Assembly: GCA_018262895.1 (NCBI GenBank)
Contig: JADFDJ010000005.1
Coordinates: 101,639 to 165,638, forward strand
Length of the DNA: 64,000 bases
Direction: 5' to 3'
Source of the DNA: Methanomassiliicoccus sp.
GTDB lineage: Archaea > Thermoplasmatota > Thermoplasmata > Methanomassiliicoccales > Methanomassiliicoccaceae
Shown: positions 25,020-36,299 of the stretch, one piece after another
Position numbering within the stretch: the first letter of the stretch is position 1
How the letters are laid out: each line of letters begins with the position of its first letter
Translations under genes and position numbers: made by a program
The notes under the pieces: model-generated
What the model was told of the DNA's origin: nothing
The model's input: the letters and a program-made list of their open reading frames with translations, nothing else
Database searches by the model: none

Positions 25020-25650
25020 CTAATGCCGCCTTGATCTCATCCTCGTCTATGTCGCCCTGCCTGATCATGTTTATCTCGCCCTCCGAGAACTGGACAATGG
25101 TCGAGGGCCTGCCGATGGGGGCGGGACCGGCATCGATGTACAGGCTGACCGAAGGCCCCAGGTCCTCCATGGCGTCCTGACAGGTTCGGGGGTTCTTGTG
25201 AGAGTGGACATTGGCCGAGGTGGTGATGATGGGGCCGAACTCCTCTATGATCTTGAGCGCCACGGGGTGGTCCGGGATGCGGATACCTATCTCCGGGCTG
25301 GACGCGGTCAGGATGTCAGGCACCGCGGGCCTCTTGGCGACGATGAGCGTGAGCGGACCGGGCATGAACTTCCGCACCAGCTTGCGTGCCCTGTCGTCCA
25401 GCACCGCGAGCTCCTCCATCATCTGCAGGTCCTTGACGACGATGGACATGGGCATGTCGAAGGGGCGCCTCTTGACCATGTAGGCCCTCTTTACGGCGGT
25501 CTCGTCGAAGGGGTCGCAGCCCAACCCGTACACGGTGTCCGTTGGGTATACGATCAGCCTTCCTGCGGACAGCTCAGCAACTATGTTCTTTAACTCCGAT
25601 TCCGGAATGAAGGCTGTCCCATCCCTTTGCTCGCACTCTATCACTCTCAT
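25012..25650 (-). CDS. Threonylcarbamoyl-AMP synthase (Sua5/YrdC family)
   Basis: A 212-residue enzyme making threonylcarbamoyl-AMP from threonine, bicarbonate and ATP for the t6A37 modification of ANN-decoding tRNAs. The YrdC fold shows IVYPTDTVYGLGCDPFD, the conserved KRRPFDMPMSIVV loop, PGPLTLIV, IGIRIPDHPVAL and TSANVHSHKNP. It is the short YrdC form; the extra Sua5 domain is absent. It overlaps map downstream and shares its direction. Confidence 0.94.
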   Translation of the reverse strand: MRVIECEQRDGTAFIPESELKNIVAELSAGRLIVYPTDTVYGLGCDPFDETAVKRAYMVKRRPFDMPMSIVVKDLQMMEELAVLDDRARKLVRKFMPGPLTLIVAKRPAVPDILTASSPEIGIRIPDHPVALKIIEEFGPIITTSANVHSHKNPRTCQDAMEDLGPSVSLYIDAGPAPIGRPSTIVQFSEGEINMIRQGDIDEDEIKAALDE

Positions 25651-25671
25651 TTATTCCCCCCTTGAACTTCC

Positions 25672-26313
25672 CTAGATCACACCTAGATACGTCAATGCAT
25701 CTTTAACTTGCTGGCCACCATCGCCCAGGGCGCAGGGCCCATGGCCGGGGTACAGGTCCAGCGGGTCCAGGAGCGAGAGCTTCCTCACGGACTCCACCAG
25801 CTGGTTGTGGTCCCCGGTAGCCAGGTCCCAGCGGCCCACACCCCCTGCGAACACCGTGTCCCCGGACAGTAGTATCCTCTTGGCACGGTCGAACAGGCAG
25901 ATGCCGCCGATGGTATGGCCAGGCGTGTGGATGACCTCGAGATCGTGCTCCCCGGTGGAGAAGATTTCTCCTCCGCTCAGTTCGTTGACCTCGGCCCTTT
26001 CCATCCTCCCGCCGAACATCTGAGCCTCGGTGTCCCTGGTGGAGCCTTCCCTGATAGGGGCAGCATCGTCCTTGTGCACGAGCAGAGGAGCGTTCAAGGC
26101 CCGCGAGAGCGCGGCCGCTCCGCCCGTGTGATCGTAGTGGCGATGGGTGAGGATAATGGCCTCTAGTTTCGCTCCTCCGAGGAGCTTGGTGACCCTTTCG
26201 AGGACCCGCGCATGCCTCGTGCCTGAACCTGTGTCCACCATCAATGGCCTGTCGCCGGTGACGATGAAAATATTGCAGTCATAACCGGTCCCAGGCAGCA
26301 TATGGACGGTCAT
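25672..26313 (-). CDS. Metallo-beta-lactamase-fold hydrolase (glyoxalase II-like)
   Basis: A 213-residue single-domain MBL enzyme. The zinc site is complete: THRHYDHTGG (H-x-H-x-D-H), HTPGHTIGGI, LLSGDTVFAGGVGRWDL (bridging Asp) and LYPGHGP (last His). This pattern is closest to hydroxyacylglutathione hydrolase-like and related thioester hydrolases. The GVGRWDLATGD word is typical of the GloB-like branch. Substrate unknown. It is followed by sua5-like and map in the same direction. Confidence 0.88.
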   Translation of the reverse strand: MTVHMLPGTGYDCNIFIVTGDRPLMVDTGSGTRHARVLERVTKLLGGAKLEAIILTHRHYDHTGGAAALSRALNAPLLVHKDDAAPIREGSTRDTEAQMFGGRMERAEVNELSGGEIFSTGEHDLEVIHTPGHTIGGICLFDRAKRILLSGDTVFAGGVGRWDLATGDHNQLVESVRKLSLLDPLDLYPGHGPCALGDGGQQVKDALTYLGVI

Positions 26314-26496
26314 CTTCCGTATGTAGAGGAACGCGATATTTAGTCTTTCCTAGAATTTGTTGATGGGCAAGCAAGGCGCATTTTTTCGCCTGAAAGGGTA
26401 GCGCAATTCTGTGCCCAGACTCCTCGATCCCTCGAACTGCCCTGTGGGACTGTGGGAAATAATATCACCCTGGAGCTTCGTTATCGTAACCCCGAC

Positions 26497-27600
26497 ATGA
26501 TGCTACTGGAGGACAAGGGGAAGGAGCTGTTACGCGAGTACGGCATCGAGGTCCCAAGAGGACGGCGCTGCACCGATCCAGAGGAGCTTCGCTCTGCCGA
26601 CCTTCCCTTAGTGATCAAGGCCCTGGTCCCGGTTGGAGGACGGGGGAAGGCCGGCGGGGTGTCCAAGGTCAGCACGCCCGACGAGGCGGTGAGGGAGGCC
26701 ACCAGGATACTGTCCCTGGAGATCTCCGGGTACCGGCCACAGGGGGTCCTGGCCGAGGAGGTCCTCCCTGTCGACCGCGAGATATACCTCTGCATTGTCA
26801 TCGACCGGTCCCTGGGCATACCTGTGCTCCTGGCTGGTGGAGTAGGAGGCATGGACGTGGAGTCCATTCCCCCGGACGCCATGGGGCGATGGCCGATACA
26901 CCCATTCCTGGGAGTGGGGGAGCATGTCGTCCGGGAGGCCAGCAGGTCCCTGTCGCTGCGCCGAGTGGAGGCACAGTTCGGAAAGATGCTGCGCGGCCTG
27001 TGGGACCTTTTCACGAGAATGGACTGCGAGCTGGTGGAGGTGAACCCCTTGGTCCTCACCACGGACGAACGGCTGGTCGCCGCAGACTCAAAGGTGGTGG
27101 TCAACGACGACTCGCTGTACCGTCATCCGGAGATCGGCAGCGACCTGCCCGTCATGGACGAGCTGGAGGCCGAGGCGCGCGGGGAAAGGATGAGCTTCGT
27201 GCGCCTGAGCGGGGATATTGGGGTCATCGCCAACGGCGCCGGCCTCACCATGGCCACACTGGACGAGGTGGCATCGCAGGGGGGAACGGCGGGTGGCTTC
27301 CTGGACCTGGGGGGAACGGACGACCCGCGGAGGGTGAGGAAGGCGTTCGAGCTCATGGCACGCTCCGGTGCGAGGGTGGTGCTGTTGAACATCTTTGGCG
27401 GCATCACCCGCTGCGATACCGTGGCCCAAGGGGTCCTGGAAGCCATGGATTCGCTGGTATCGGTCCCGGTCACCGTGGCCAGGATACGCGGGGTGAACGA
27501 GGAGCTGGCCCGCGGCATGCTGGAGTCGCGGGGGATCCGCGCCCACCTGGACCTGAGCTCGGCAGTATCGGACGCGGTGTCCTGGAGGCAGAAGGCATGA
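26497..27600 (+). CDS. sucC: Succinate-CoA ligase (ADP/GDP-forming), beta subunit
   Basis: A 367-residue ATP-grasp subunit. The family start LLEDKGKELLREYGIEVPRG follows the ATG at 26497; an upstream GTG (26452) would add an unmatched tail. Nucleotide-binding words PLVIKALVPVGGRGKAGGV and GVLAEEVLPVDREIYL, metal-site CELVEVNPLVLT, and the CoA-ligase domain with NGAGLTMATLDEV and FLDLGGTDDPRRV, then LLNIFGGITRCDTVA are all present. It makes or uses succinyl-CoA with the alpha subunit encoded directly downstream (four-base overlap). Confidence 0.95.
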   Translation: MMLLEDKGKELLREYGIEVPRGRRCTDPEELRSADLPLVIKALVPVGGRGKAGGVSKVSTPDEAVREATRILSLEISGYRPQGVLAEEVLPVDREIYLCIVIDRSLGIPVLLAGGVGGMDVESIPPDAMGRWPIHPFLGVGEHVVREASRSLSLRRVEAQFGKMLRGLWDLFTRMDCELVEVNPLVLTTDERLVAADSKVVVNDDSLYRHPEIGSDLPVMDELEAEARGERMSFVRLSGDIGVIANGAGLTMATLDEVASQGGTAGGFLDLGGTDDPRRVRKAFELMARSGARVVLLNIFGGITRCDTVAQGVLEAMDSLVSVPVTVARIRGVNEELARGMLESRGIRAHLDLSSAVSDAVSWRQKA

Positions 27601-28442
27601 TCGACGGCCGGAGCCGGGTGATCATCCAGGGGATAACAGGGCACCAGGGCAGGTTCCATTCCCAGGCGATGAGGGCCTTCGGTACCAGGGTTGTCGCCGG
27701 GGTGACCCCTGGCAATGGAGGGGGGGAGGTCGACGGGGTTCCCGTCTACGAGTCGGTGAGGGACGCCGTCAGTTCCCATGGCGCTGATGCGTCCGTGGTG
27801 TTCGTGCCAGCACCCTCGGCCAAGGACAGCGCCCTGGAGGCCCTGGAGGCGGGCGTGCCGCTGGTGGTCATCGTCACCGAGGGCATGCCTGTCCACGATG
27901 CCATGACCGTGATCCAGTTCTCAAGGGTCGTGGGCGCGAGGGTCGTCGGTCCCAACTGCCCCGGAATTACCGTCCCGGGCAGGGCCAAGCTGGGAATAAT
28001 GCCCAACGGAATATTCAGGGAGGGCAGTACCGCAGTGGTGTCGCGCAGTGGGACGCTGACCTATGAGGTGGTGAGCTCTCTAACGGAGGCAGGTATAGGC
28101 CAATCCATCTGCCTTGGCATAGGAGGGGACCCTGTCGTCGGCACGTCCTTCGTGGATGCCCTCAGGATGTTCGAGGCTGATGAACGGACCTCCGAGATCG
28201 TGCTCATAGGTGAGATAGGAGGGACGGCCGAGGAAGAGGCGGCCGAATTCATAAAGAACAGGATGAGCAAGCCCGTGGTGGCCTATATCGCTGGCCGCAC
28301 CGCGCCACCGGGAAGGAAGATGGGGCATGCGGGAGCGATAATCTCTCAGGGCAGGGGTTCAGCGAAGAGCAAGTCCAAAGCTCTGAACGATGCGGGGGCA
28401 AGGGTCGCGGATAGGCCGTCGGAAATCGTTAGGCTCTTGTGA
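27597..28442 (+). CDS. sucD: Succinate-CoA ligase, alpha subunit
   Basis: A 281-residue partner of SucC. CoA-binding Rossmann domain: IIQGITGHQGRFHSQAM, VVAGVTPGNGG, VPAPSAKDSALEA and VGPNCPGITVPG. The ligase domain has SRSGTLTYEVVSSL and CLGIGGDPVVGTSF, and the phospho-accepting His lies in KMGHAGAIISQGRGSAKSK. The ATG at 27597 overlaps the sucC stop (ATGA) with GGAGGCAG as ribosome site; the reading frame is open far upstream inside sucC but that part is not coding in this frame. Confidence 0.96.
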   Translation: MIDGRSRVIIQGITGHQGRFHSQAMRAFGTRVVAGVTPGNGGGEVDGVPVYESVRDAVSSHGADASVVFVPAPSAKDSALEALEAGVPLVVIVTEGMPVHDAMTVIQFSRVVGARVVGPNCPGITVPGRAKLGIMPNGIFREGSTAVVSRSGTLTYEVVSSLTEAGIGQSICLGIGGDPVVGTSFVDALRMFEADERTSEIVLIGEIGGTAEEEAAEFIKNRMSKPVVAYIAGRTAPPGRKMGHAGAIISQGRGSAKSKSKALNDAGARVADRPSEIVRLL

Positions 28443-28632
28443 GTGCTCATCGGGCATGAGCCGTCACTATATTATTTGAATATCTCGAGAGGTCAAATCA
28501 ATGATATCATTGTCGTTTCATGAAAGCTTTTTGAAAAGTTATATGTCGAAGTAGCATGCTATGTATTTTCCTGCCTGGAGAGCTGTCCGCTCGTGGGACG
28601 GCGAATATATGGCGGTAAACATGTTAGGAAAG

Positions 28633-28711
28633 ACTTAAATAGGACAGCGACTTAGCTGGGAAAGCCTGAAACGGAAACGATGTCTCAGGCATAGGCGTTG
28701 ACCTATATGTC
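28633..28711 (+). promoter_or_regulatory. 23S rRNA promoter/leader copy 1
   Basis: ACTTAAAT (28633-28640) acts as TATA element. About 25 bases downstream is CTGGGAAAGCC, a GCCTGA/TCAGGC hairpin capped by CGGAAACG, a short AGG/CCT hairpin, and CCTATATGT. The same order recurs 128 bases later (copy 2). Confidence 0.5.
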
Positions 28712-28761
28712 TGGCATGACCCGGAAACGGATCATGCGCATGCAAGCCCCCCTACAAAATG

Positions 28762-28852
28762 CTTATATACAATAAGCGCTTTGGTGGGAAAGCCCGGACC
28801 TGAAAGACGATTCGGGCTGTAAGGTTTGCGTGGAAAGCAACCTATATATACC
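28762..28852 (+). promoter_or_regulatory. 23S rRNA promoter/leader copy 2
   Basis: CTTATATAC (28762-28770) is a strong TATA element. GGTGGGAAAGCC starts about 22 bases downstream, then an AGCCCG/CGGGCT hairpin and an AGGTT.GC/GCAACCT hairpin, ending CCTATATATA. Paired bases differ from copy 1 in a compensating way, so structure is conserved. Confidence 0.6.
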
Positions 28853-28996
28853 CCTTCGAGCATGAAGGGGAGCTGCGGCCGAAGTCAATTATCGGCCAGC
28901 TAGTATCACTCTGATGCACCCGGAAAGTGCTCCTTTTCGGGGAAGTGGTGGAGAACGGACAGGATTTGGAAGAGGTCCTGCGTTTGATGATTACCA
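28853..28996 (+). other. Distal 23S rRNA leader, hairpin-rich
   Basis: Continuing leader with CCCCTTC/GAAGGGG (28851-28867), a GCTGCGGCCGA/TCGGCCAGC stem (28872-28900) and GCAC/GTGC with CCGGAAA loop (28916-28930). No gene or tRNA is present, and no 16S gene precedes it. Confidence 0.6.
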
Positions 28997-29018
28997 GTCA
29001 TATGCAATTCGGACGTGT

Positions 29019-29031
<13 letters not shown>
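28997..29031 (+). other. 5' half of the 23S bulge-helix-bulge processing stem
   Basis: GTCATATGCAATTCG (28997-29011) pairs with 31976-31990, GACG (29012-29015) with AGTC (31969-31972), TGT is bulged, and GTTAAGCCGACAC (29019-29031) pairs with 31956-31968. The bulges lie on opposite strands four pairs apart, the substrate of the archaeal splicing endonuclease. Confidence 0.8.
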
Positions 29032-31968
<2,937 letters not shown>

Positions 31969-32063
31969 AGTCAAACGAATTGCATATGACACCTCTTCCA
32001 GTACATAATTTTCATAACAAATTAGTGTGGAAAGTTAATCGTTATTGCATCTAGGTTAGTTCT

Positions 32064-33020
32064 TCAAACAATATTTTTCAAAATAGCGTTAGATCGCTTG
32101 ATGATCCTGTTAACCAAAAAAGTAATCCATCTGCTCGGAGCCCTTGCTTGACCAAAATCGAACTTGGAGTAAGACCGGGAGATGGACTCCGCCGAGTACC
32201 TACCGCCATTGGATTTATTCATAAGGGCGCCCAGCATTTCCTGGTACTCCAGTTGTCTAACTGCGTAGGGGTACAGCGAAAGGACGTCCAAAACCTTGAG
32301 CAACCCATACTTGGTCTCGGGGTACCTGACCTTCATGAACTGGCTGCCGATACCGAAACCATATGGGCGCCAATGCTCAGCCCTCCGGGCCCAATGCTCG
32401 AGCAGGAGGCCCACGGCGCCGTTCATCCTACCTTCCTCTTTTAAGGAAGCATACTGTCCGAAGAGCAGCAGGAGGTTCTGATTGTCCATAGGGCACGATT
32501 CGGTCTCTTGCAGCTTATTGCCCTTGGCTCGGCTGATAGCGCAGTGCCAGCCGCCGTCCAGCCTCTGCTGTCCCAGGGCTAGATCGATGAACTTGAGTAA
32601 CCGGGGATCCTCTGCATAGCCCATCCTTGCCAAGGAGGAAAGGATTATCGAAGAGATGCAAAGATAGCTGCTCCTTGTACCTTCCTGAAGGATGAAGGAT
32701 CCATCATCCCTCTGGAGGTCGAAGAGGCCCTCGACCTCAACCTCCAGCCCTAGCTGGGATATGCTCAGACCTATATCCGCTAGAAATGACAGATCCCAGT
32801 AGACGTTCCCCCCGCTGTTGTACCTCAGTGTTCCAGTTCCTAGCGCGGGAAATCCCGAGCTGTTGGCCTTAAGCCTATCCACGACGGCCTTGATGTCCGG
32901 GTCGTTCAGGACATCCGAGGGGTCACGTCTGCGATCGAGCAGTTGGGTCTCGACCGCGTAGCTTATCCAAGGAGGGCCCTCCAACAACCATGAGAGAACA
33001 TCATCCGAGTCCGAGATCAC
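32064..33020 (-). CDS. Terpenoid-cyclase/prenyltransferase-fold protein (squalene cyclase-like repeats)
   Basis: A 318-residue all-helical protein with alpha/alpha-barrel repeats: FDLQRDDGSF, LGQQRLDGGWH and related Q-x3-D/G-G-x-W/F (QW-like) motifs at about 105 and 155. Such repeats occur in squalene cyclases, protein prenyltransferase beta chains and many uncharacterised archaeal proteins. The cyclase DxDD motif is not evident, so a catalytic role is uncertain. Cytoplasmic, with no signal peptide. It follows the 23S gene in opposite orientation and precedes nothing obviously related. Confidence 0.6.
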   Translation of the reverse strand: MISDSDDVLSWLLEGPPWISYAVETQLLDRRRDPSDVLNDPDIKAVVDRLKANSSGFPALGTGTLRYNSGGNVYWDLSFLADIGLSISQLGLEVEVEGLFDLQRDDGSFILQEGTRSSYLCISSIILSSLARMGYAEDPRLLKFIDLALGQQRLDGGWHCAISRAKGNKLQETESCPMDNQNLLLLFGQYASLKEEGRMNGAVGLLLEHWARRAEHWRPYGFGIGSQFMKVRYPETKYGLLKVLDVLSLYPYAVRQLEYQEMLGALMNKSNGGRYSAESISRSYSKFDFGQARAPSRWITFLVNRIIKRSNAILKNIV

Positions 33021-33072
33021 GTGAATGATAGGCTCGTGATATGATTTGAAGGTGAGCGAAAAAAGAGAGGGC

Positions 33073-33639
33073 TCACCTCTCAGCGATCCCCAGCTTCTCT
33101 GACAATACCTTGATCATGTTGAAGAGCTCGTTGTAGTTCCTACGGCCAAGGTCCATCATCTTGCCGTTGGTAAGAGCGAGCTTGAGCGTTGTGGGCATAA
33201 GGATCTCCTTTCCCTCGTGGCTCACCTTGAGCCTGGTCACCACCATATGAGAGATCTTGTCCTTGGCGATGAAGCTAGGATATCCTCTGAGCTCTTCGAG
33301 GGCGGAGGTGTGTACCTCCACGCCCCGTGAGTATATGCGGACAGGGGTGCTCAGCCTCCTTCCGCGAGGGCTGACGATCTCGATAAAGTACACCATGAGG
33401 ATCAAAGCAACGATGCTCATTGCCAGGTTGATCTGGTTAGCGGACCTCGACAGGTCGGTGGAGGTCAGGAGGTACAGCACGAAGATGAAGAAACCGATGG
33501 CCACGATCCGGCCGATGTTCTCCAGATATGACCATCTCTTCCCTGCCAGGACCTTGCGGGGCTGCAGCTTCTTAGGGATCCCCTCCGTGTACAGGAGCTC
33601 GCCCTTGGTGCTGTCGGTCTTCTTGGTCTTCGCCATCAT
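33073..33639 (-). CDS. Membrane protein with two N-terminal helices, unknown function
   Basis: A 188-residue protein. After a basic N-terminus come two transmembrane helices (about 43-62 and 70-90), then a soluble beta-rich domain: VRIYSRGVEVHTSALEELRG, KISHMVVTRL, LKLALTNGKMMDLGRR, and a C-terminal helix. The soluble part resembles the small PH-like domains of archaeal membrane proteins (bPH-type), but this is only an impression. No partner is evident from the neighbours. Confidence 0.6.
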   Translation of the reverse strand: MMAKTKKTDSTKGELLYTEGIPKKLQPRKVLAGKRWSYLENIGRIVAIGFFIFVLYLLTSTDLSRSANQINLAMSIVALILMVYFIEIVSPRGRRLSTPVRIYSRGVEVHTSALEELRGYPSFIAKDKISHMVVTRLKVSHEGKEILMPTTLKLALTNGKMMDLGRRNYNELFNMIKVLSEKLGIAER

Positions 33640-33679
33640 CGAGGGTGAAGGTACACCTAATCAAGAAACTTTGCTATAG

Positions 33680-34780
33680 CTAGATACTGACGTCCTCGGG
33701 CACCATGGCCCGGAGCCGCTGGACCGCTTCCAGCTTCTCCCTCTTCTTGACCTTGGCCTCCTCCACTCCCTGTCGAAGGTAGGTGATGGTCTGGTCCATG
33801 GCCCGGCGGTCCACGGGAAACGGAACGCCATCCTTGCCTCCGACCGCGAAGGAGAACTTCACGGGATCGTTCCAGCTTGGACCGGCCCCGTAGATCAGCT
33901 CGCCGGTGAGGGCCAGGGCGCGCACCGCCGAGGGCCCCACTCCCCTGATCGCCAGCAGGTCCTCGTAGTTGGATGGTTGGAACTCGTATGCCATGCGTAG
34001 GGCCTTCCAGTTCACCGTCCTTGGCATGTCCAGCCTCAAAGGCTTGAAACCGCACCACTCATCGATGGTGGTCTGCCCCTTGGCGACCCTCAGAATGTCC
34101 TTCTCCAGCTTACCCACGCCGTCATTCACCAGGTCCACCGCCACCTTGCGGGACTCATCTGAAAGGGCGGAGGTCATGTCCAAAGTCCCCTCCACCCTGT
34201 TGCCCAGGATGCCGGTGTGAGGCTCCTCGATGAAGCCGCTGAGGTCCTGGGACGACCACTGATAGCGGCGGGCGTACCCGGCCTGGTCGGACATGCCCTG
34301 CTGAATGACCGTCCAGTTCCCCTGGTCATCGAAGACCAGAGCGTGGTGGTACAGCCTGTGCCCGTCCTGAATGGCCGCGTTGTCGACCTTGGCGCACATC
34401 CGTGATGCGTAGACCAGCCGGTCCTGGTGCTCCTCCGATAGGTCGTTGAGATCGGCGTGGAAGGCGATCTCCTCGGGAGTGCGGAGCGATACTTTTCCCT
34501 TGCCCCCTACTAGGACCAGGCCCTTCCTCCCCTCCAGCGCCTTCTTTAACGCTCCGCAGGTGACCGTGGTCGTACCGGAGGAGTGCCAGTCGAAGCCCAG
34601 CACGCAGGAGAAGGCCTGGAACCAGAAGGGATCGGCCAGCCTTCGTAAGTACTCCTCGCTGCCGAACTCTAGGAGCATTACGTCAGAGACGGAGCGGGCC
34701 AGCTTGACCATCCGGTTGAACAGCCAGCGGGGTGCGCTGCCTGTGTGCAGGGGAAGGTCGGAGATGCCGGTCCGGGCCAT
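33680..34780 (-). CDS. DUF763 family protein
   Basis: A 366-residue protein of the DUF763 family found in archaea and some bacteria. The family start MARTGISDLPLHTGSAPRWL is at ATG 34780; the frame is open 9 codons further to 34807. Other conserved words are GFDWHSSGTTTVTCGALKKAL, DGHRLYHHALVFDDQGNWTV and the helix-hairpin-helix-like DLLAIRGVGPSAVRALALTGE (about residue 285), which suggests contact with nucleic acid. Biochemical role unknown. Confidence 0.85.
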   Translation of the reverse strand: MARTGISDLPLHTGSAPRWLFNRMVKLARSVSDVMLLEFGSEEYLRRLADPFWFQAFSCVLGFDWHSSGTTTVTCGALKKALEGRKGLVLVGGKGKVSLRTPEEIAFHADLNDLSEEHQDRLVYASRMCAKVDNAAIQDGHRLYHHALVFDDQGNWTVIQQGMSDQAGYARRYQWSSQDLSGFIEEPHTGILGNRVEGTLDMTSALSDESRKVAVDLVNDGVGKLEKDILRVAKGQTTIDEWCGFKPLRLDMPRTVNWKALRMAYEFQPSNYEDLLAIRGVGPSAVRALALTGELIYGAGPSWNDPVKFSFAVGGKDGVPFPVDRRAMDQTITYLRQGVEEAKVKKREKLEAVQRLRAMVPEDVSI

Positions 34781-34843
34781 GAGGCATTTCACGACGACGG
34801 AGGGCATAAGCCTTTCCGACGGCCCTCCGTAAGTGCCGGGCCA

Positions 34844-35245
34844 TCAGGGAGAGAACATCGTGGTGGTGGCCGTCGGCAGCACGCTCCGCAGCTTTCCCAC
34901 GTGAGGGTTGAACAACCTCATCTGGTCCGGGAACTCCGGCTCGCGGCCGACCAGGGCGGAGACCACCTTGACCTCCACACGCCCCATCACCTTCCACGAG
35001 CCTCCGGAGTCCGATGAGGTGTCGGTCATGATTATGATCGGCAGCTTGAGCTTATTCCTCTCCACCTCGTCGAGCATCCCCGCGAGCAGGTCCAGCTCGG
35101 CCTTCTTGATGCGGTAGTCTACACCGTCCTTCCCCTTGTAGCCAGCCTCCCGCTGCCGCAGGAGCTCTGCCAGGGAGCTTCGCTTTGAGGGGATGTGGCG
35201 GTTCATCATCTCGAGCATCTTGCGGATCTGGCCTTCTTCCTGCAT
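34844..35245 (-). CDS. DUF61 / UPF0216 family protein
   Basis: A 133-residue archaeal protein. Helical N-terminal half (MLEMMNRHIPSKRSSLAELL), then LKLPIIIMTDTSSDSGGSWK, a V-rich strand pair and the terminal KLRSVLPTATTTMFSP. These match the UPF0216 pattern of a short conserved archaeal protein of unknown function. It lies just upstream of the DUF763 gene in the same direction with a 63-base gap, so the two may share a transcript. Confidence 0.65.
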   Translation of the reverse strand: MQEEGQIRKMLEMMNRHIPSKRSSLAELLRQREAGYKGKDGVDYRIKKAELDLLAGMLDEVERNKLKLPIIIMTDTSSDSGGSWKVMGRVEVKVVSALVGREPEFPDQMRLFNPHVGKLRSVLPTATTTMFSP

Positions 35246-35367
35246 TCGCTCATCCTACCACCACGGGCCTCTTGAAACTTTTCATTCAATGCCTCACGCA
35301 ATAATGGAACCTATTTCGATCGAGGCCGACCGTTAAGTATCATGGGCCACAATCCACAAGGGACACC

Positions 35368-36201
35368 ATGAGCGATGGTAGCGAGGACCAGGGAGCATCG
35401 GGGGAGAGCAGGGAGCTACCCCTGGAGGAACATGCCACTTCGATGAACATCGAGATCGCCAGCTCGGAAGAGAACGACGATGGAAAGCTGATGGACCTCA
35501 GCTTCGATTGCAGGAAGGGCGTTCGGATCGGGGCGTACTTGATCGAGCCTCATGCCCCTGCGCCCTGGCCTGCGGTCCTCATGGTGCATCCCGCGCCTGG
35601 CGACCGCTCTTACTTCCTGGCGGAGGGGTGGAAGCTGGCAGGTCAGGGGATCGGGTCCCTCCTCATGGACGCGCCCTGGAGCGATCCGGCCTGGGGTACC
35701 TCGCTGACCGTGCCCGAGGACGCCATCAGGGCGGTGACGGTGAGCTTCCGCAAGGTGCAGAGGAGTATCGAGCTCCTGTCAACCCTTGATGACGTGGACC
35801 ATGATAGGATGGGGTACTTGGGCATGAGCCTCGGGGCGTTGATCGGCGGCATAGTTGTCAGCATCGATCACCGGCTGAAGGCGGCGGTTCTGATGTCCGG
35901 GGTGGGCAGCTTCACCGACGTCGCATCTCTCAACGTCCCGGAGCTGAGCGGCGAGGCCCTCGACCGCTACCGCAGCATCATGGCTGCGATTGACCCCCAG
36001 ACGTACATCGGGAAGGCGGCACCCACCCAGCTTCTTTTCCAGTACGGCAACCAGGACATCTTTCCCCGGGAGAAGCTGGTCGCCTTCGCCGAGGAGGGCA
36101 GCGAGCCCAAGAAGGTGATCGAGTACGAAGCGGGCCATTACCTGAACGAGCAGGCCAGGGACGATGCCGTCGCCTGGCTGGTCGAGGCACTGGGGCGCTG
36201 A
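35368..36201 (+). CDS. Alpha/beta hydrolase, dienelactone hydrolase-like
   Basis: A 277-residue hydrolase. After an unconserved 45-residue N-terminus comes the hydrolase core: AVLMVHPAPGDRSYF (oxyanion strand), nucleophile elbow GYLGMSLGALIGG (G-x-S-x-G), an Asp after LLFQYGNQDIFPREKL, and the catalytic His in IEYEAGHYLN. The triad is complete. Family members act on esters, lactones or peptides. No signal peptide. Substrate unknown; it stands alone before nifB. Confidence 0.85.
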   Translation: MSDGSEDQGASGESRELPLEEHATSMNIEIASSEENDDGKLMDLSFDCRKGVRIGAYLIEPHAPAPWPAVLMVHPAPGDRSYFLAEGWKLAGQGIGSLLMDAPWSDPAWGTSLTVPEDAIRAVTVSFRKVQRSIELLSTLDDVDHDRMGYLGMSLGALIGGIVVSIDHRLKAAVLMSGVGSFTDVASLNVPELSGEALDRYRSIMAAIDPQTYIGKAAPTQLLFQYGNQDIFPREKLVAFAEEGSEPKKVIEYEAGHYLNEQARDDAVAWLVEALGR

Positions 36202-36299
36202 CCGGACCTGCCTCCTCGGGCCTGATGGGCGGCCGCCAGGGGCGGGTGTTCAGGGGGAGCGGTTATAATCAAATAGCTCCATAGATGGGCCGAAGTGAG

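Noticed and set aside
26889..27596. Upstream extension of the sucD frame into sucC
   Set aside because: The translated extension is Gly/Arg-rich noise from overlap with sucC; the ATG at 27597 with its ribosome site begins the conserved protein.
28443..28996. Possible 16S or tRNA gene upstream of 23S
   Set aside because: No 16S landmarks or cloverleaf; the stretch is leader hairpins and promoters only.
33657..34058. 133-residue frame over the DUF763 gene
   Set aside because: Alternative-frame translation with no family; DUF763 protein is well conserved.
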